A stretch of 25,427 bases of DNA from Flavobacterium psychrophilum (GCA_020720185.1 DYPB01000021.1:1-25427); one strand, 5' to 3'; counted from the stretch's first letter, positions 6,625 to 15,797 are shown. Numbers and translations are program-made. Notes: a model not told the origin generated them from the sequence alone.

Positions 6625-9078
6625 TTAATTTATTTTTTTTGCGTTAATAACTAATTCATCTGTAATAGCAATAGCTAAAACTTCGTGCATTTCTTTTACA
6701 AAATGAAAAGTTAAGCCCTCTAAATATTCTTTTTTTATTTCGTCAATATCAGGTTTATTGTCTTGACATAAAATAATTTCAGTAATATTAGCTCTTTTTG
6801 CTGCTAAAACTTTCTCTTTAATACCTCCAACTGGTAAAACCTTACCTCGAAGTGTAATTTCACCTGTCATTGCCAATGATTTTTTAACTCTTTTTTGAGT
6901 AAATAAAGATACTAACGAGGTTAGCATTGCAATTCCAGCACTTGGACCATCTTTTGGGGTTGCTCCTTCTGGTACATGCAAATGAATATTATATTTTGAT
7001 GGAATTTCAGCGTTAATACCTAATAATTCAGCATTCGATTTTATATATTCTAAAGCTATTGTTGCAGATTCTTTCATTACAGCACCTAGATTTCCAGTAA
7101 TGCTTAAACTCCCTTTTCCTGCTGATAATAAGGATTCTATGAATAAAATATCTCCACCAACTGCTGTCCAAGCCAAGCCTGTAACTACTCCTGCAACTTC
7201 GTTATCCTCGCTTTTATCTCTTAACATTCTTGGTACTCCTAATGTTTTTATGATATCATTGTAGGTTAACTTTATATTGTATTTTTCGTTCATTGCCACA
7301 CATTTTGCAACACCTCTAACCACTTGAGCAATTTTATTTTCCAATCCTCTAACCCCTGATTCTCGTGTATATCCTTCAATAATTTTTTCTAATTGTAGTT
7401 TGCCAATACTCAAATGTTTTGATTTTAACCCGTGTGCTTCTAATTGTTTTGGAAACAAATGTTGTTTCGCAATTTCAATTTTCTCTTCAATCGTATAACC
7501 ACTCATTTTTATAACCTCCATTCTATCAATCAATGCTGGTTGAATAGTTGCCATATTGTTTGAAGTTGCTATAAACATTACTTTCGATAAATCGTAGCCT
7601 AATTCTAAAAAGTTATCATAAAATTCATTATTTTGTTCTGGGTCTAAAACCTCTAATAGGGCAGAGGAGGGATCGCCCTGATGTGAGTTTGATAATTTGT
7701 CAATTTCGTCTAAAACAAAAACAGGATTTGAAGTTCTAGCTTTTTTTAAACTTTGCAAAATTCGACCAGGCATTGCACCAATATAAGTTTTTCGATGTCC
7801 TCTAATTTCTGCTTCATCTCTCAATCCGCCTAATGAAATTCTTACATATTCTCTGCCTAATGCTTCTGCAATGGATTTTCCGATAGATGTTTTTCCAACA
7901 CCTGGAGGTCCTGTTAAACATAATATTGGTGATTTCATATCATTTCGGAGTTTCAAAACAGCCAAATGTTCAATCATTCGTTTTTTTACTTCTTCAAGAC
8001 CAAAATGCTGTTTGTCTAATATTTTTTCAGCTCGTTTTAAATCAAATTTATCTTTAGAATATTTACCCCAAGGCAAATCTAGAAATAACTCTAAATAATT
8101 TATCATTACACCAAAATCTGGCGATTGTGGATTAGTTCGTTGTAATTTGGATAAACTTGACTCGAAATGTTTTTGTGTTTTTTCATTCCATTTTTTGGTT
8201 TCCGCTTTAGCTTTCATATTCTCAATTTCTTGCTCATTTGATGCCTCTCCAAGTTCTTCTTGAATGGTTTTCATCTGCTGTTGCAAAAAATATTCTTTTT
8301 GTTGTTGATCCATGTCATTACGAACTTTAGACTGAATATCGTTTTTGAGTTCTAATTTCTGTAATTCAACATTCATGAATTTTAAGGTTTCTAATGCTCT
8401 ATTTTTTAAATCATTAAATGATAATAATTCATATTTATCCTGAACCGATAAATTCATGTTTGAGGATATGAAATTGATTAAAAACGATGGGCTACCAATG
8501 TTTTTAATTGCAAAAGTTGCCTCGGAAGGAATGTTTGGGCTAAGTTGTATAATATTGATTGCTAATTCTTTAAGCGAATCAATGATTGCTAAAAACTCTT
8601 TATCATTTTTTGCAGGTCGATTTTCTTCAACTTCCTGAATAGTTGCAACAAGATATGGACTTTCTGACAGTATTTCGTTAATTTCAAATCGTTTTTTGCC
8701 TTGCAAAATAACGGTAATATTACCATCAGGCATTTTTAGTACTCTTAAAATTTGAGCAATAGTACCAATTTTATTGATTTGATTAGGGTTTGGATCTTCA
8801 TCAGTTTCATTAATTTGAGATACAACACCAATAGGTTTACCACCAGCCGAGGCATCGTTTATTAATTTTATAGATTTATCTCTTCCAGCTGAAATTGGAA
8901 TTACCACACCTGGAAAAAGTACGGTGTTTCGAAGTGGTAATATTGCTAATTCTGTTGGTAACTCTTCTTTAGCCATATCTTCTTCATCTTCAGGAGATAA
9001 TAATGGAATTAAATCAGATTCGGGATCAATTTCGTGTAAAGACAAATGGTTTGCTGTAATAATTTTAGGTTGTGACAT
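6625..9078 (-). CDS. lon: ATP-dependent protease Lon
   Basis: Lon degrades misfolded and regulatory proteins in the cytoplasm. From the chosen start it has 817 residues: the N-terminal substrate-binding LON domain ('[20 protein letters not shown]'), a coiled-coil segment, an AAA+ module with Walker A 'GPPGVGKT' at 390-397 and 'VFVLDEIDK', and the S16 protease domain with catalytic S713 in 'KDGPSAG' and K756, 43 residues later as in E. coli Lon. The frame is open upstream to an ATG at 9150. I chose 9078 ('MSQPK...') because a good promoter lies at 9096-9124, inside the would-be extension, and because the extra residues look unlike a Lon N-terminus. It is transcribed alone. Confidence 0.97.
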   Translation of the reverse strand: MSQPKIITANHLSLHEIDPESDLIPLLSPEDEEDMAKEELPTELAILPLRNTVLFPGVVIPISAGRDKSIKLINDASAGGKPIGVVSQINETDEDPNPNQINKIGTIAQILRVLKMPDGNITVILQGKKRFEINEILSESPYLVATIQEVEENRPAKNDKEFLAIIDSLKELAINIIQLSPNIPSEATFAIKNIGSPSFLINFISSNMNLSVQDKYELLSFNDLKNRALETLKFMNVELQKLELKNDIQSKVRNDMDQQQKEYFLQQQMKTIQEELGEASNEQEIENMKAKAETKKWNEKTQKHFESSLSKLQRTNPQSPDFGVMINYLELFLDLPWGKYSKDKFDLKRAEKILDKQHFGLEEVKKRMIEHLAVLKLRNDMKSPILCLTGPPGVGKTSIGKSIAEALGREYVRISLGGLRDEAEIRGHRKTYIGAMPGRILQSLKKARTSNPVFVLDEIDKLSNSHQGDPSSALLEVLDPEQNNEFYDNFLELGYDLSKVMFIATSNNMATIQPALIDRMEVIKMSGYTIEEKIEIAKQHLFPKQLEAHGLKSKHLSIGKLQLEKIIEGYTRESGVRGLENKIAQVVRGVAKCVAMNEKYNIKLTYNDIIKTLGVPRMLRDKSEDNEVAGVVTGLAWTAVGGDILFIESLLSAGKGSLSITGNLGAVMKESATIALEYIKSNAELLGINAEIPSKYNIHLHVPEGATPKDGPSAGIAMLTSLVSLFTQKRVKKSLAMTGEITLRGKVLPVGGIKEKVLAAKRANITEIILCQDNKPDIDEIKKEYLEGLTFHFVKEMHEVLAIAITDELVINAKKIN

Positions 9079-9095
9079 AATTAAATTTTGGATTG

Positions 9096-9124
9096 CAAAT
9101 ATACTTAAATTAGTAGTACGGCAA
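9096..9124 (-). promoter_or_regulatory. Promoter of lon
   Basis: On the minus strand TTG (9124-9122), 18 bp, then TATATTTG (9103-9096), a close match to TTG-N19-TAnnTTTG. It predicts a transcript start about 10 bp upstream of the ATG at 9078 and argues against the ATG at 9150. Confidence 0.7.
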
Positions 9125-9148
9125 CATTGAATACAATGATTATGCCAC

Positions 9149-9173
9149 AAAAAAAATCTGCCACAATGACAGA
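9149..9173 (-). terminator. Intrinsic terminator of the lipoprotein gene
   Basis: Read on the minus strand: TCTGTCA, loop TTG, TGGCAGA (one G-T wobble), then eight T. It lies 28 bp after the lipoprotein stop codon and just upstream of the lon promoter, isolating the two units. Confidence 0.8.
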
Positions 9174-9200
9174 CTTCTTTGCAAATAAAAAATTAAATTA

Positions 9201-9749
9201 TTATTGTTTTGTATAAATAATTGTAATTGTTGCTGTTAGATATACAGGATTTCCGCCAGATAAACCAACAATAGAGCCGTTATTTGTGGTTGAAACGATA
9301 GTATTTCCAGATATTGTTACTGTATCATGATAAGTAACTCCATTTTCAATATATGTTGTAGTAAGAACATTACCAGTTACTGTATATGTTCCAACGGTAT
9401 CAGGTTCAAATAAACAAGTCATTGTATTTGGAATTGTCGTAGTGTTGATATCAACTCCTTTTGTATTTGCTGTAAATGTATTGTTAGAATTTAATACTAA
9501 TAAAGTATTATCAAAACAAATAGTTTCATTCATTTGGTTTGTTGATGATATCCCGTCATTATTCAAATCAGTTGGTACAGAGGTGTTAAAGGCGGTCATT
9601 TTATATGTGCCGACAATACTTGTAGGTATTGTTCCTCCTGTATTTATTTGACTTGATAATACCGCATCCAATGGCTCATCAGAAATTGTACAAGAAGTAA
9701 TGGCTAATGAAAATAGCACAATGATTGAGAATATTTTAAAATTTTTCAT
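9201..9749 (-). CDS. Small lipoprotein of unknown function (lipocalin-like)
   Basis: A 182-residue protein with a type II signal peptide: basic start, hydrophobic core and lipobox 'ITSC' with C20 as the lipidated residue. The mature part contains 'IVGTYKMTAFN', a threonine/asparagine-rich middle with cysteines at 'ETICFD' and 'MTCLFEPD', and 'GTYTVTGNVLTTTY', a strand pattern resembling lipocalin-like DUF domains of Bacteroidota lipoproteins. It is probably anchored to the outer membrane. It has its own terminator and is not obviously tied to either neighbour (lon downstream, kup upstream, both on the same strand). The lipoprotein call is firm. Ligand and role are unknown. Confidence 0.85.
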   Translation of the reverse strand: MKNFKIFSIIVLFSLAITSCTISDEPLDAVLSSQINTGGTIPTSIVGTYKMTAFNTSVPTDLNNDGISSTNQMNETICFDNTLLVLNSNNTFTANTKGVDINTTTIPNTMTCLFEPDTVGTYTVTGNVLTTTYIENGVTYHDTVTISGNTIVSTTNNGSIVGLSGGNPVYLTATITIIYTKQ

Positions 9750-9816
9750 AAATTTATTTATTAATTTTCTTAAAATGTATATAATTTGTATTGTATAAAA
9801 AAGATACTGTAGTAAT

Positions 9817-11793
9817 TTATTTAATTCTTGTTAGTGTTATATTTTCGGGTGCGTGTAAAACCAATGGAAATTTTTCTATTTTTACTGAACTGCTGTCTAA
9901 TCCAAATCCTTTTTCTTGTGATAAACTGAATTTTTTTAGGATAAAATAAGTATTCATTACTACTTTTTCGAAAAAGGTTAAATCACTATCATTTGATAAG
10001 AATTTTTCGGATAGTACAAATTTAAAATCTCCTAAAATATTGTTTTTATTTAAGGATTCATACCTACTTGTAATATCTACTTCTCCTTTTGAAACCATAT
10101 CTTTCAGAACTTCTTTAAACATTAGATTAATTTTTGTAGGTTCTCTAAAACCTAAATTAAAATCGATTCTATATAAGTCGTCTTTCGCAATTTCAGTAAC
10201 ACGGTATTCGGCTTTGTAGGGTTCATTTAAAATATTAACATGTACAAACCAATATATATCAGCTCTTTTTGGTCTTTTTTGCAATATTGAATACATTACT
10301 TTGTCTTCAATTTCGTCTGCTCTGCTTGCATTTGTTAAATATACTAAGTGTGTTGCATATTTTGGTATTGATAAATCAATGCTTAATTCGGCTAATACTT
10401 TTCTATAATGTCCAATTTTTACAAATTTTGTATAATTTTTACTGATTTCTTTGGCTAAATACCAAGTGGTCATAATTCCTATTAAACAAAGTGCAATTCC
10501 GGCGGTAACAAAACCTCCGTCTTTAAATTTGGTAATATTGGCTGCTAAAAAACTAAACTCTATTATTAAATAAACGGCAATTAAAGGTGCAATAAAATAC
10601 CATTTTACTCGTTTCATTATTAAATAATAGTTAAGTAAAATAGTGGTCATTATCATACATAAAATGATTGCAAGCCCATAAGCATGTTCCATATTACTTG
10701 ATTCTTTGAAATACAAAACGATTCCAATACAACCAACTAATAACAACCAGTTGATAGACGGAATATACAATTGACCTTTTTCTTCGGTAGGATATTTTAT
10801 TTTTACTTTTGGCCAAAAATTTAATCGCATTGCTTCGTTAATCAATGTAAATGAGCCACTTATTAATGCTTGTGAGGCAATTACTGCTGCCAATGTTGCA
10901 ATTACAATTCCTATTGGTTGAAACCATTCTGGCATCATTAAATAGAAAGGATTTGGATTTGATGCGTTTAAAGATGATAGAGTTGCTCCTTCGTTTTTTA
11001 TTAAAAATGCTGCTTGTCCAAAGTAATTTAAAAGCAAACTTATTTTTACAAATATCCAACTAATTCTAATATTCTTTCGACCGCAATGTCCCATATCCGA
11101 ATATAGTGCTTCAGCTCCTGTTGTACATAAAAACACAAAGCCAAGAACAAAAAAACCTTCTGGATTTATACCTTCAGGCGAAACGAGTAAATGATAGGCA
11201 TAGTATGGGTTTATGGCTTTTAAAACTTCAAAATTTTGAGATATTTGTATAATTCCTAAAACTGCAAGCATGCCAAACCAAGCGAGCATTACAGGAGCAA
11301 AAAATTTTCCAACTAATTTAGTGCCAAACTGTTGAATGGTAAATAATATACATAAAATTGCAATTACAATAGGAACTGTATTTAATTCTGGATAGAATGA
11401 TTTAATACCTTCAACTGCTGATGAGACGGATATTGGAGGTGTAATAATACCGTCAGCTAATAATGTTGAACCACCTATAATTGCTGGTATAATTAACCAT
11501 TTTATTTTAGTTTTTTTTACTAAAGCATATAAAGCAAAAATTCCACCTTCGCCGTGATTATCTGCATTTAAAGTAATTATTACATATTTTAAGGTAGTTT
11601 GCAAGGTTAATGTCCAAAAAACTAATGATAAGCCCCCAAGAACCAAGTCTTTATTAATGGCAAAATCAAGTCCAATAATGGCTTTCATTACATATAATGG
11701 TGAGGTGCCAATATCTCCATAAATAATTCCTAAACTTACTAATAATCCTGCATAAGTCCATTTGCTATGGATGTTGTAGTGGGCTGAATTCAT
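9817..11793 (-). CDS. kup: KUP/HAK/KT family potassium uptake protein
   Basis: A 658-residue inner-membrane potassium transporter, probably a proton-coupled K+ importer as in E. coli Kup. The signature 'GDIGTSPLY' is at residues 26-34 in the first helix. About twelve hydrophobic segments follow to roughly residue 450, including 'GEGGIFALYAL', 'ADGIITPPISV' and 'FLCTTGAEALYSDMGH', all conserved in the family. The C-terminal 200 residues are a soluble cytoplasmic domain. Length is typical. It is a single-gene unit with a strong promoter at 11905-11933. A short T-rich stretch with a minimal hairpin follows the stop but is a poor terminator. Confidence 0.96.
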   Translation of the reverse strand: MNSAHYNIHSKWTYAGLLVSLGIIYGDIGTSPLYVMKAIIGLDFAINKDLVLGGLSLVFWTLTLQTTLKYVIITLNADNHGEGGIFALYALVKKTKIKWLIIPAIIGGSTLLADGIITPPISVSSAVEGIKSFYPELNTVPIVIAILCILFTIQQFGTKLVGKFFAPVMLAWFGMLAVLGIIQISQNFEVLKAINPYYAYHLLVSPEGINPEGFFVLGFVFLCTTGAEALYSDMGHCGRKNIRISWIFVKISLLLNYFGQAAFLIKNEGATLSSLNASNPNPFYLMMPEWFQPIGIVIATLAAVIASQALISGSFTLINEAMRLNFWPKVKIKYPTEEKGQLYIPSINWLLLVGCIGIVLYFKESSNMEHAYGLAIILCMIMTTILLNYYLIMKRVKWYFIAPLIAVYLIIEFSFLAANITKFKDGGFVTAGIALCLIGIMTTWYLAKEISKNYTKFVKIGHYRKVLAELSIDLSIPKYATHLVYLTNASRADEIEDKVMYSILQKRPKRADIYWFVHVNILNEPYKAEYRVTEIAKDDLYRIDFNLGFREPTKINLMFKEVLKDMVSKGEVDITSRYESLNKNNILGDFKFVLSEKFLSNDSDLTFFEKVVMNTYFILKKFSLSQEKGFGLDSSSVKIEKFPLVLHAPENITLTRIK

Positions 11794-11904
11794 CTGCTAT
11801 TTTATTTGTTTTTTGATAAAATTAAGATAACTAAAATCATTTCTTTGTGTTTTTTGAATCAATTTTAATAGTGTATCTTATCTTTAATAGAAATCTTTAA
11901 GATG

Positions 11905-11933
11905 CAAATGTAAATTTTAATTATAAAATTCAA
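11905..11933 (-). promoter_or_regulatory. Promoter of kup
   Basis: On the minus strand TTG (11933-11931), 18 bp, TACATTTG (11912-11905). It lies about 110 bp upstream of the kup ATG, leaving a leader of roughly 100 nt. Confidence 0.68.
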
Positions 11934-11980
11934 TTATAAATTGAAATTTATTTACACCATTCAGCATTTTTTTTTGCATA

Positions 11981-12006
11981 AAAAAGCACAAATTGCTTTG
12001 TGCTTT
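11981..12006 (-). terminator. Intrinsic terminator of the ECF sigma operon
   Basis: On the minus strand: AAAGCACAAA, loop GCAA, TTTGTGCTTT, followed by further T. The 10-bp stem is perfect and ends the operon about 20 bp after the Spy-like gene's stop codon. Confidence 0.8.
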
Positions 12007-12026
12007 GATATTTATATGAAAAAAAA

Positions 12027-12476
12027 TTATTCTTTTCTTCGTTCTTTGTATTGTCTTAATAATGTTTTCTTAAATTCTTCTTCTGCTTTTATTAGTTTTA
12101 TAATTTTTATAGAAGGTAATATATTTTTCAGACTAATAACAAATTTTTTCCTCATCTGATGCCGTTCTTCTTCTGTACTTTCCATTTGTGATAGTAGGGC
12201 AGAAGCGTCTTTTTCATTCATTTTATCTAAATCATCTTCATCCATTCGGTCAATAAATGATTTCATTTTCTGACGACGAATTTGTTCTTGTTTAGCTTCA
12301 AATTCATTAAGAATTGGCCAAAATTTAGTAGCTTCATCTGGAGTTAAATTTAATTTATCGGTTATAAATGCAATTTTCATTGCTTTTAATTGTTCTTTTT
12401 TTTCTCTAAATCCTTGTGAATATACTTGAACAGAGATTAAAATGAATAGTATTGGAAGTATTTTTTTTAGTGTCAT
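12027..12476 (-). CDS. Spy/CpxP-like periplasmic protein of the ECF sigma operon
   Basis: A 149-residue exported protein: signal peptide to about residue 20 ('VYSQ' cleavage region), then a highly charged, helical mature part with 'LTPDEATKFWPILNEFEAKQ', the LTxxQ/E-type helix seen in Spy and CpxP relatives. Similar proteins in Bacteroidota are encoded after ECF sigma factors and are often annotated as sensors of ECF-type sigma factors. It lies 4 bp after the anti-sigma candidate and ends at a strong terminator. A periplasmic chaperone or stress-sensing role is inferred from fold and position, not shown. It could also be a plain chaperone made under control of the sigma factor. Confidence 0.82.
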   Translation of the reverse strand: MTLKKILPILFILISVQVYSQGFREKKEQLKAMKIAFITDKLNLTPDEATKFWPILNEFEAKQEQIRRQKMKSFIDRMDEDDLDKMNEKDASALLSQMESTEEERHQMRKKFVISLKNILPSIKIIKLIKAEEEFKKTLLRQYKERRKE

Positions 12477-12480
12477 AATT

Positions 12481-12891
12481 TTATTCTATTAAGTAATTTT
12501 CTATATTTTTATTTTCAATAAGTTCATTTTCAATTAATTCATCGTCAATAGTAGGGTTTAAATTTAGGTTCTTAATATCATATTCATCAAGTAAACTAAG
12601 CAAATCATCATCCGTAATTGTATTATTATTTACCATATAATTTTCTATTACCACATCATCCATCTGATTAGAATTAGTAGTTTGATTGTAAAAAGGAATC
12701 GAAATACTTAATACAAAAACAGCTGCTGCCGCATAAATCCAAGTTTTTCTATTTGCAAAAAAAGGTATTATTCTTATTTGATTTTCAGGAATTTGTACTA
12801 ATAACTTCGCTGAAAAATTTTCAAAATAATCATCTGGAGTTTTAAAACCTGATTTAATTTTTGGTTCATTATCTATTGTAAAGTTTTTCAT
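12481..12891 (-). CDS. Small single-pass membrane protein, presumed anti-sigma factor
   Basis: A 136-residue protein with a cytoplasmic N-terminus (about 49 residues including 'GFKTPDDYFENF', a motif common in Bacteroidota proteins beside ECF sigma factors), one transmembrane helix at about 50-67 ('TWIYAAAAVFVLSISIPF'), and an acidic outer part. The end is a short Ile-Glu-Asn repeat ('ELIEN', 'KNIEN', 'YLIE'). It sits between the sigma factor and the Spy-like gene, 30 bp after the former. The anti-sigma role is inferred from topology and position; it lacks the zinc-binding HxxxCxxC motif of classical ZAS anti-sigma factors. Confidence 0.75.
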   Translation of the reverse strand: MKNFTIDNEPKIKSGFKTPDDYFENFSAKLLVQIPENQIRIIPFFANRKTWIYAAAAVFVLSISIPFYNQTTNSNQMDDVVIENYMVNNNTITDDDLLSLLDEYDIKNLNLNPTIDDELIENELIENKNIENYLIE

Positions 12892-12921
12892 ATTTGTTTG
12901 ACTTTTATTTTAAAATAAGGT

Positions 12922-13464
12922 TTAATCTTTTTTTACAAAATCTTCAATTTTTTTTACTGCATGAAAATAAGATGCTTTTAATGCCCCAACTGATGTACCT
13001 AAAATTTCTGACATTTCTTCGTATTTTATTTCTTCAAAATATTTCATTTTAAAAACTAATTGTTGTTTTTCAGGTAATGTTGCAATGGCATTTTGTAGTT
13101 TCAATCGAATTTGATTTCCATCAAAAAAAACATCGGATTGCAAATTATTTACAATTATAGATTGCATTTCTTCGCTGGTTGTTCCGTTTCGTTTAGCTTT
13201 ACTGTTAATAAATGTAATGGCTTCATTGGTTGCAATTCTATAAATCCACGAAAATAATTTACTTTCTCCTTTAAATTTTTTTAAATTTTGAAATACTTTT
13301 ATGAATGTATTTTGCAAAACATCGTCGGTATCATCATGGTTCAAAACAATATTTCGAATATGATTATATAATGGTTTTTGGTATTGTTTCACAAGTTTTT
13401 GAAACGCAAAATTTTGCGTTTTTGGGTTCAAAAGCTCTTTTATAAATTCTTTCTCGTCTTGCAA
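12922..13464 (-). CDS. ECF-type RNA polymerase sigma factor
   Basis: A 180-residue sigma-70 family protein with only regions 2 and 4. Region 2 contains 'DDVLQNTFIKVFQNLKKF' and 'SKLFSWIYRIATNEAI' (core binding and -10 recognition). Region 4 contains 'ATLPEKQQLVFKMKYFEE' and 'YEEMSEILGTSVGALKASYF', the helix-turn-helix for the -35 element. The only plausible start in frame is TTG at 13464-13462, since no ATG lies upstream in this frame; an ATG at 13469-13467 is out of frame by one base. It follows the SRPBCC gene by 41 bp and precedes the anti-sigma candidate by 30 bp, so it is probably part of the same transcript and self-regulated. Confidence 0.94.
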   Translation of the reverse strand: MQDEKEFIKELLNPKTQNFAFQKLVKQYQKPLYNHIRNIVLNHDDTDDVLQNTFIKVFQNLKKFKGESKLFSWIYRIATNEAITFINSKAKRNGTTSEEMQSIIVNNLQSDVFFDGNQIRLKLQNAIATLPEKQQLVFKMKYFEEIKYEEMSEILGTSVGALKASYFHAVKKIEDFVKKD

Positions 13465-13505
13465 AACATTTTTTTTAAATTTAGAATAAAATAAACGAAA
13501 AAGGT

Positions 13506-14606
13506 TTAATTAGTAGGAGTAACAATTTCGGGAGTGGTTACTTTATTTGTATCAACTGCCTGATTATTAGACGAGTCGTAAACAACTGTTTTTGTATTTG
13601 CAGGAAAATATATTTCAGTTATCCATTCAGAAGGGTTTCTGATTTCATTTTTAGTTTTTACATAAACTTCAATTCGATGATTTTGGTTATCATTTTTTAG
13701 TTTAAATGTATAAAAGTAGTCTAATGCTTTCTCTCTTGCAGATCCAAAATACCTGTAATCACCTGTTAATGTAACTTTTACAGCTTGAAATGGTGCTAAA
13801 TTAGAAATGGAATAGCCAGTTTCTGGACTAATAATAATTTGCCTATTAATAAAAATACAAACCGAGAAATTTGTTGAATCTGCTACTTTGTCAATTGTAT
13901 TATAAATTACAAATGGTTTTCCAATTGTAGTAATATTATTTCTATTGCAATGTTCCAATAAATTTTTAATCATAATTTGGATATTTTTTGCAACATTTTC
14001 ATTTTTACTGTTTACGGTTTTATGCAAATAAAAACCACCTTTTTTTTGCAAATATCCATTAACAATTATTTGATGTTTATGAAGTTCGTAATCTAAATTT
14101 CTATTGATATTAAATAAACTTTTCTCACAATTTTCACCTAAAATTTTATCTGAATTTCCTGCAAAATTAAGTTGCATTTTCTCCCAAAAACCTAATTTTC
14201 CTCTCATTGTACAATAAATTTTTGTCTTTCCTAATGTATCCTTAAAAATCCATTCTATTTCCGATTTTTTATCATTATCAAACATTATTTGGTTAATCGT
14301 TTCGTTCTTTTTTGTCGATACAGTTTGAATTTTATTTATACTTGGATTGTTTTTTATGTTTATAAATGCTCCATTTCCAATTGCATTCCTGGAATATGAA
14401 AACCTTATATTTGAATTTTCAATTTTTTGAGCATCAAAATATTCCCAATTTCTTAGATTGTTTACATATTCAAAAATAATATTTCGTTTAACATTAACAA
14501 TATCAGTTTTAACTATCTTATAATCAGGATTTAAAGTAGAAATAAATATTGTTATCGCAGTTAAAAAAAGTATTGCTAATAGAAAAAGATATTTTAGAAT
14601 TTTCAT
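13506..14606 (-). CDS. Membrane-anchored SRPBCC / GyrI-like (effector-binding) protein
   Basis: A 366-residue protein. An N-terminal hydrophobic helix (about 4-23) is followed by an SRPBCC (START/polyketide-cyclase-like) domain to about residue 180, with 'VKRNIIFEYVNNLRNWEYFD' at its start. A second domain at about 190-345 has the GyrI-like/effector-binding pattern ('KPFVIYNTID', 'GYSISNLAPFQAVKVTLTGD', 'REKALDYF', 'NEIRNPSEWITEIYFPA'). A low-complexity Thr/Pro tail ends it. Both domains bind small hydrophobic or amphipathic ligands in other proteins, so a ligand-sensing role is plausible but unproven. It lies 16 bp after the small membrane protein gene and 41 bp before the sigma factor, suggesting involvement in the same response. 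Confidence 0.82.
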   Translation of the reverse strand: MKILKYLFLLAILFLTAITIFISTLNPDYKIVKTDIVNVKRNIIFEYVNNLRNWEYFDAQKIENSNIRFSYSRNAIGNGAFINIKNNPSINKIQTVSTKKNETINQIMFDNDKKSEIEWIFKDTLGKTKIYCTMRGKLGFWEKMQLNFAGNSDKILGENCEKSLFNINRNLDYELHKHQIIVNGYLQKKGGFYLHKTVNSKNENVAKNIQIMIKNLLEHCNRNNITTIGKPFVIYNTIDKVADSTNFSVCIFINRQIIISPETGYSISNLAPFQAVKVTLTGDYRYFGSAREKALDYFYTFKLKNDNQNHRIEVYVKTKNEIRNPSEWITEIYFPANTKTVVYDSSNNQAVDTNKVTTPEIVTPTN

Positions 14607-14622
14607 CTGTCTATTGGTTAAA

Positions 14623-14811
14623 TTAGTGCTTGAAGTAATATTTAATAATCAATAAAAATAGAATAAATACGAAGAAACCAATTAATATTTTGTAATTTCC
14701 TTTATAAGTTTGTCTGTGCAAATTTTTATCTTTTCCATAAGAATAAATCATTGCTATAACAAATGATATAAAAAAAATTGCTCCGAAAATCCATTGACCT
14801 AATGTAAACAT
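14623..14811 (-). CDS. Two-helix small membrane protein
   Basis: A 62-residue protein with two transmembrane helices (about 6-25 and 42-58) joined by a basic loop ('GKDKNLHRQTYKGN'), which predicts a hairpin with the loop in the cytoplasm. The organised charge pattern and the 16-bp spacing to the SRPBCC gene support a real gene. It is the first gene of the probable five-gene operon. A -7-like TATTTTTG lies upstream (minus strand, 14835-14828) without a clear TTG partner. I do not recognise a function. Confidence 0.75.
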   Translation of the reverse strand: MFTLGQWIFGAIFFISFVIAMIYSYGKDKNLHRQTYKGNYKILIGFFVFILFLLIIKYYFKH

Positions 14812-14884
14812 TTTACTAAATTTTTAACAAAAATAGAAAATTGAACCTAAAAAATACTATTTATAGCAATAATTTAAAAAAAAT

Positions 14885-14926
14885 AAAATCTAAATTCTAA
14901 AATCTAAATTTAAGGTGGCTTCTATA
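14885..14926. repeat. 14-bp direct repeat next to a TIR-like sequence
   Basis: AAAATCTAAATTCT (14885-14898) is followed directly by AAAATCTAAATTTA (14899-14912). Immediately after comes GGTGGCTTCTATA (14914-14926), which matches the first 13 bases of the MITE-like terminal repeat at 6261 at 12 positions. No matching right end was found nearby. Confidence 0.3.
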
Positions 14927-15042
14927 TCAGTCATTTCTTTTAAATATGCAGGATTTAGAATAGTTCATAATCTTTTAGGTAAAAAATGTGAAATATTTAA
15001 AGATTTATTTCTTATTTATTATGAACTCAAAACTTTTGCCAA

Positions 15043-15603
15043 TTATTTTCTATTTGCCCCAATAGGCTTATATTTTTCAATGTCAATTTTATTGTTTTCT
15101 AACATAATATCATCCTCAAAATGGTACATAATTACTCTTCCAATAATAATTGTTGCACCTTCATTATCTTCATAATCAATAGTATATTGATGAATTAATT
15201 CGCATTCCATATTTATTGGACTTTCTTTAACTCGGGGGGCTTTTATTAATGTTGATTCGATAGCAGTGAGATTTGCAAGTTCAAATTCACTTTCGTTTTG
15301 AGGTAAATTCTTTGCTGTCATATTCATTTGATTTACCAAATTTTCAGTAACCATATTTACAACAAAATGTTTAGTTTGGAGAATGTTATGTAAAGTATCT
15401 TTAATAATTCCATCACTATTTCTAACAGAAAACATAATACAAGGAGGATTGTCGCATACAGCATTAAAATACGAAAATGGTGCGAGATTTGTGTTCCCTT
15501 CATTATCAACACTTGATATCCAGCCAATTGGACGAGGAATAACAGTTCCTGTTAGTAATTTATAATTATCAGAAGGTTCAATTTTTGTGGGATTTATTTG
15601 CAT
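15043..15603 (-). CDS. Flavin reductase-like FMN-binding protein, C-terminally short
   Basis: A 186-residue member of the flavin reductase / split-barrel FMN-binding family. The family core is clear: 'LLTGTVIPRPIGWISSVD', 'NLAPFSYFNAVCDNPPCIMF', 'DTLHNILQTKHFVVNMV' and 'ATIIIGRVIMYHF'. Such proteins bind FMN and reduce flavins or other substrates with NAD(P)H. The C-terminus stops at 'KYKPIGANRK', whereas relatives usually carry about 15-25 more residues after the 'PIG' motif. The same frame continues beyond the TAA as 'LAKVLSS' before a second stop, so a late nonsense change is possible. It appears to be a single-gene unit. The substrate is not identifiable. Confidence 0.85.
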   Translation of the reverse strand: MQINPTKIEPSDNYKLLTGTVIPRPIGWISSVDNEGNTNLAPFSYFNAVCDNPPCIMFSVRNSDGIIKDTLHNILQTKHFVVNMVTENLVNQMNMTAKNLPQNESEFELANLTAIESTLIKAPRVKESPINMECELIHQYTIDYEDNEGATIIIGRVIMYHFEDDIMLENNKIDIEKYKPIGANRK

Positions 15604-15765
15604 TTATTTTTTTTACAAAATAAATAAAATATTTTTAATATTCATTACGAAACAATTTAAAATAGAACTATGTAGAAACAATAAGGTAATTTTTTTCAAA
15701 ATATCCTTTCCGATAAGTAATTTTATAAATTCAAGAGAAACTAAATAATAAACCAATAAAAAAAT

Positions 15766-15797
15766 TTGCTTTTTTGAAACTAAACTAAGTATATTTA
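15766..15797 (+). promoter_or_regulatory. Probable promoter of acs
   Basis: TTG at 15766-15768, 21 bp, then TATATTTA at 15790-15797, one base from TAnnTTTG. It lies about 65 bp upstream of the acs ATG. Confidence 0.4.

Noticed and set aside
11941..12159. A 72-codon plus-strand frame
   Set aside because: It lies opposite the terminator and the 3' end of the Spy-like gene; Phe/Ile-rich shadow translation.
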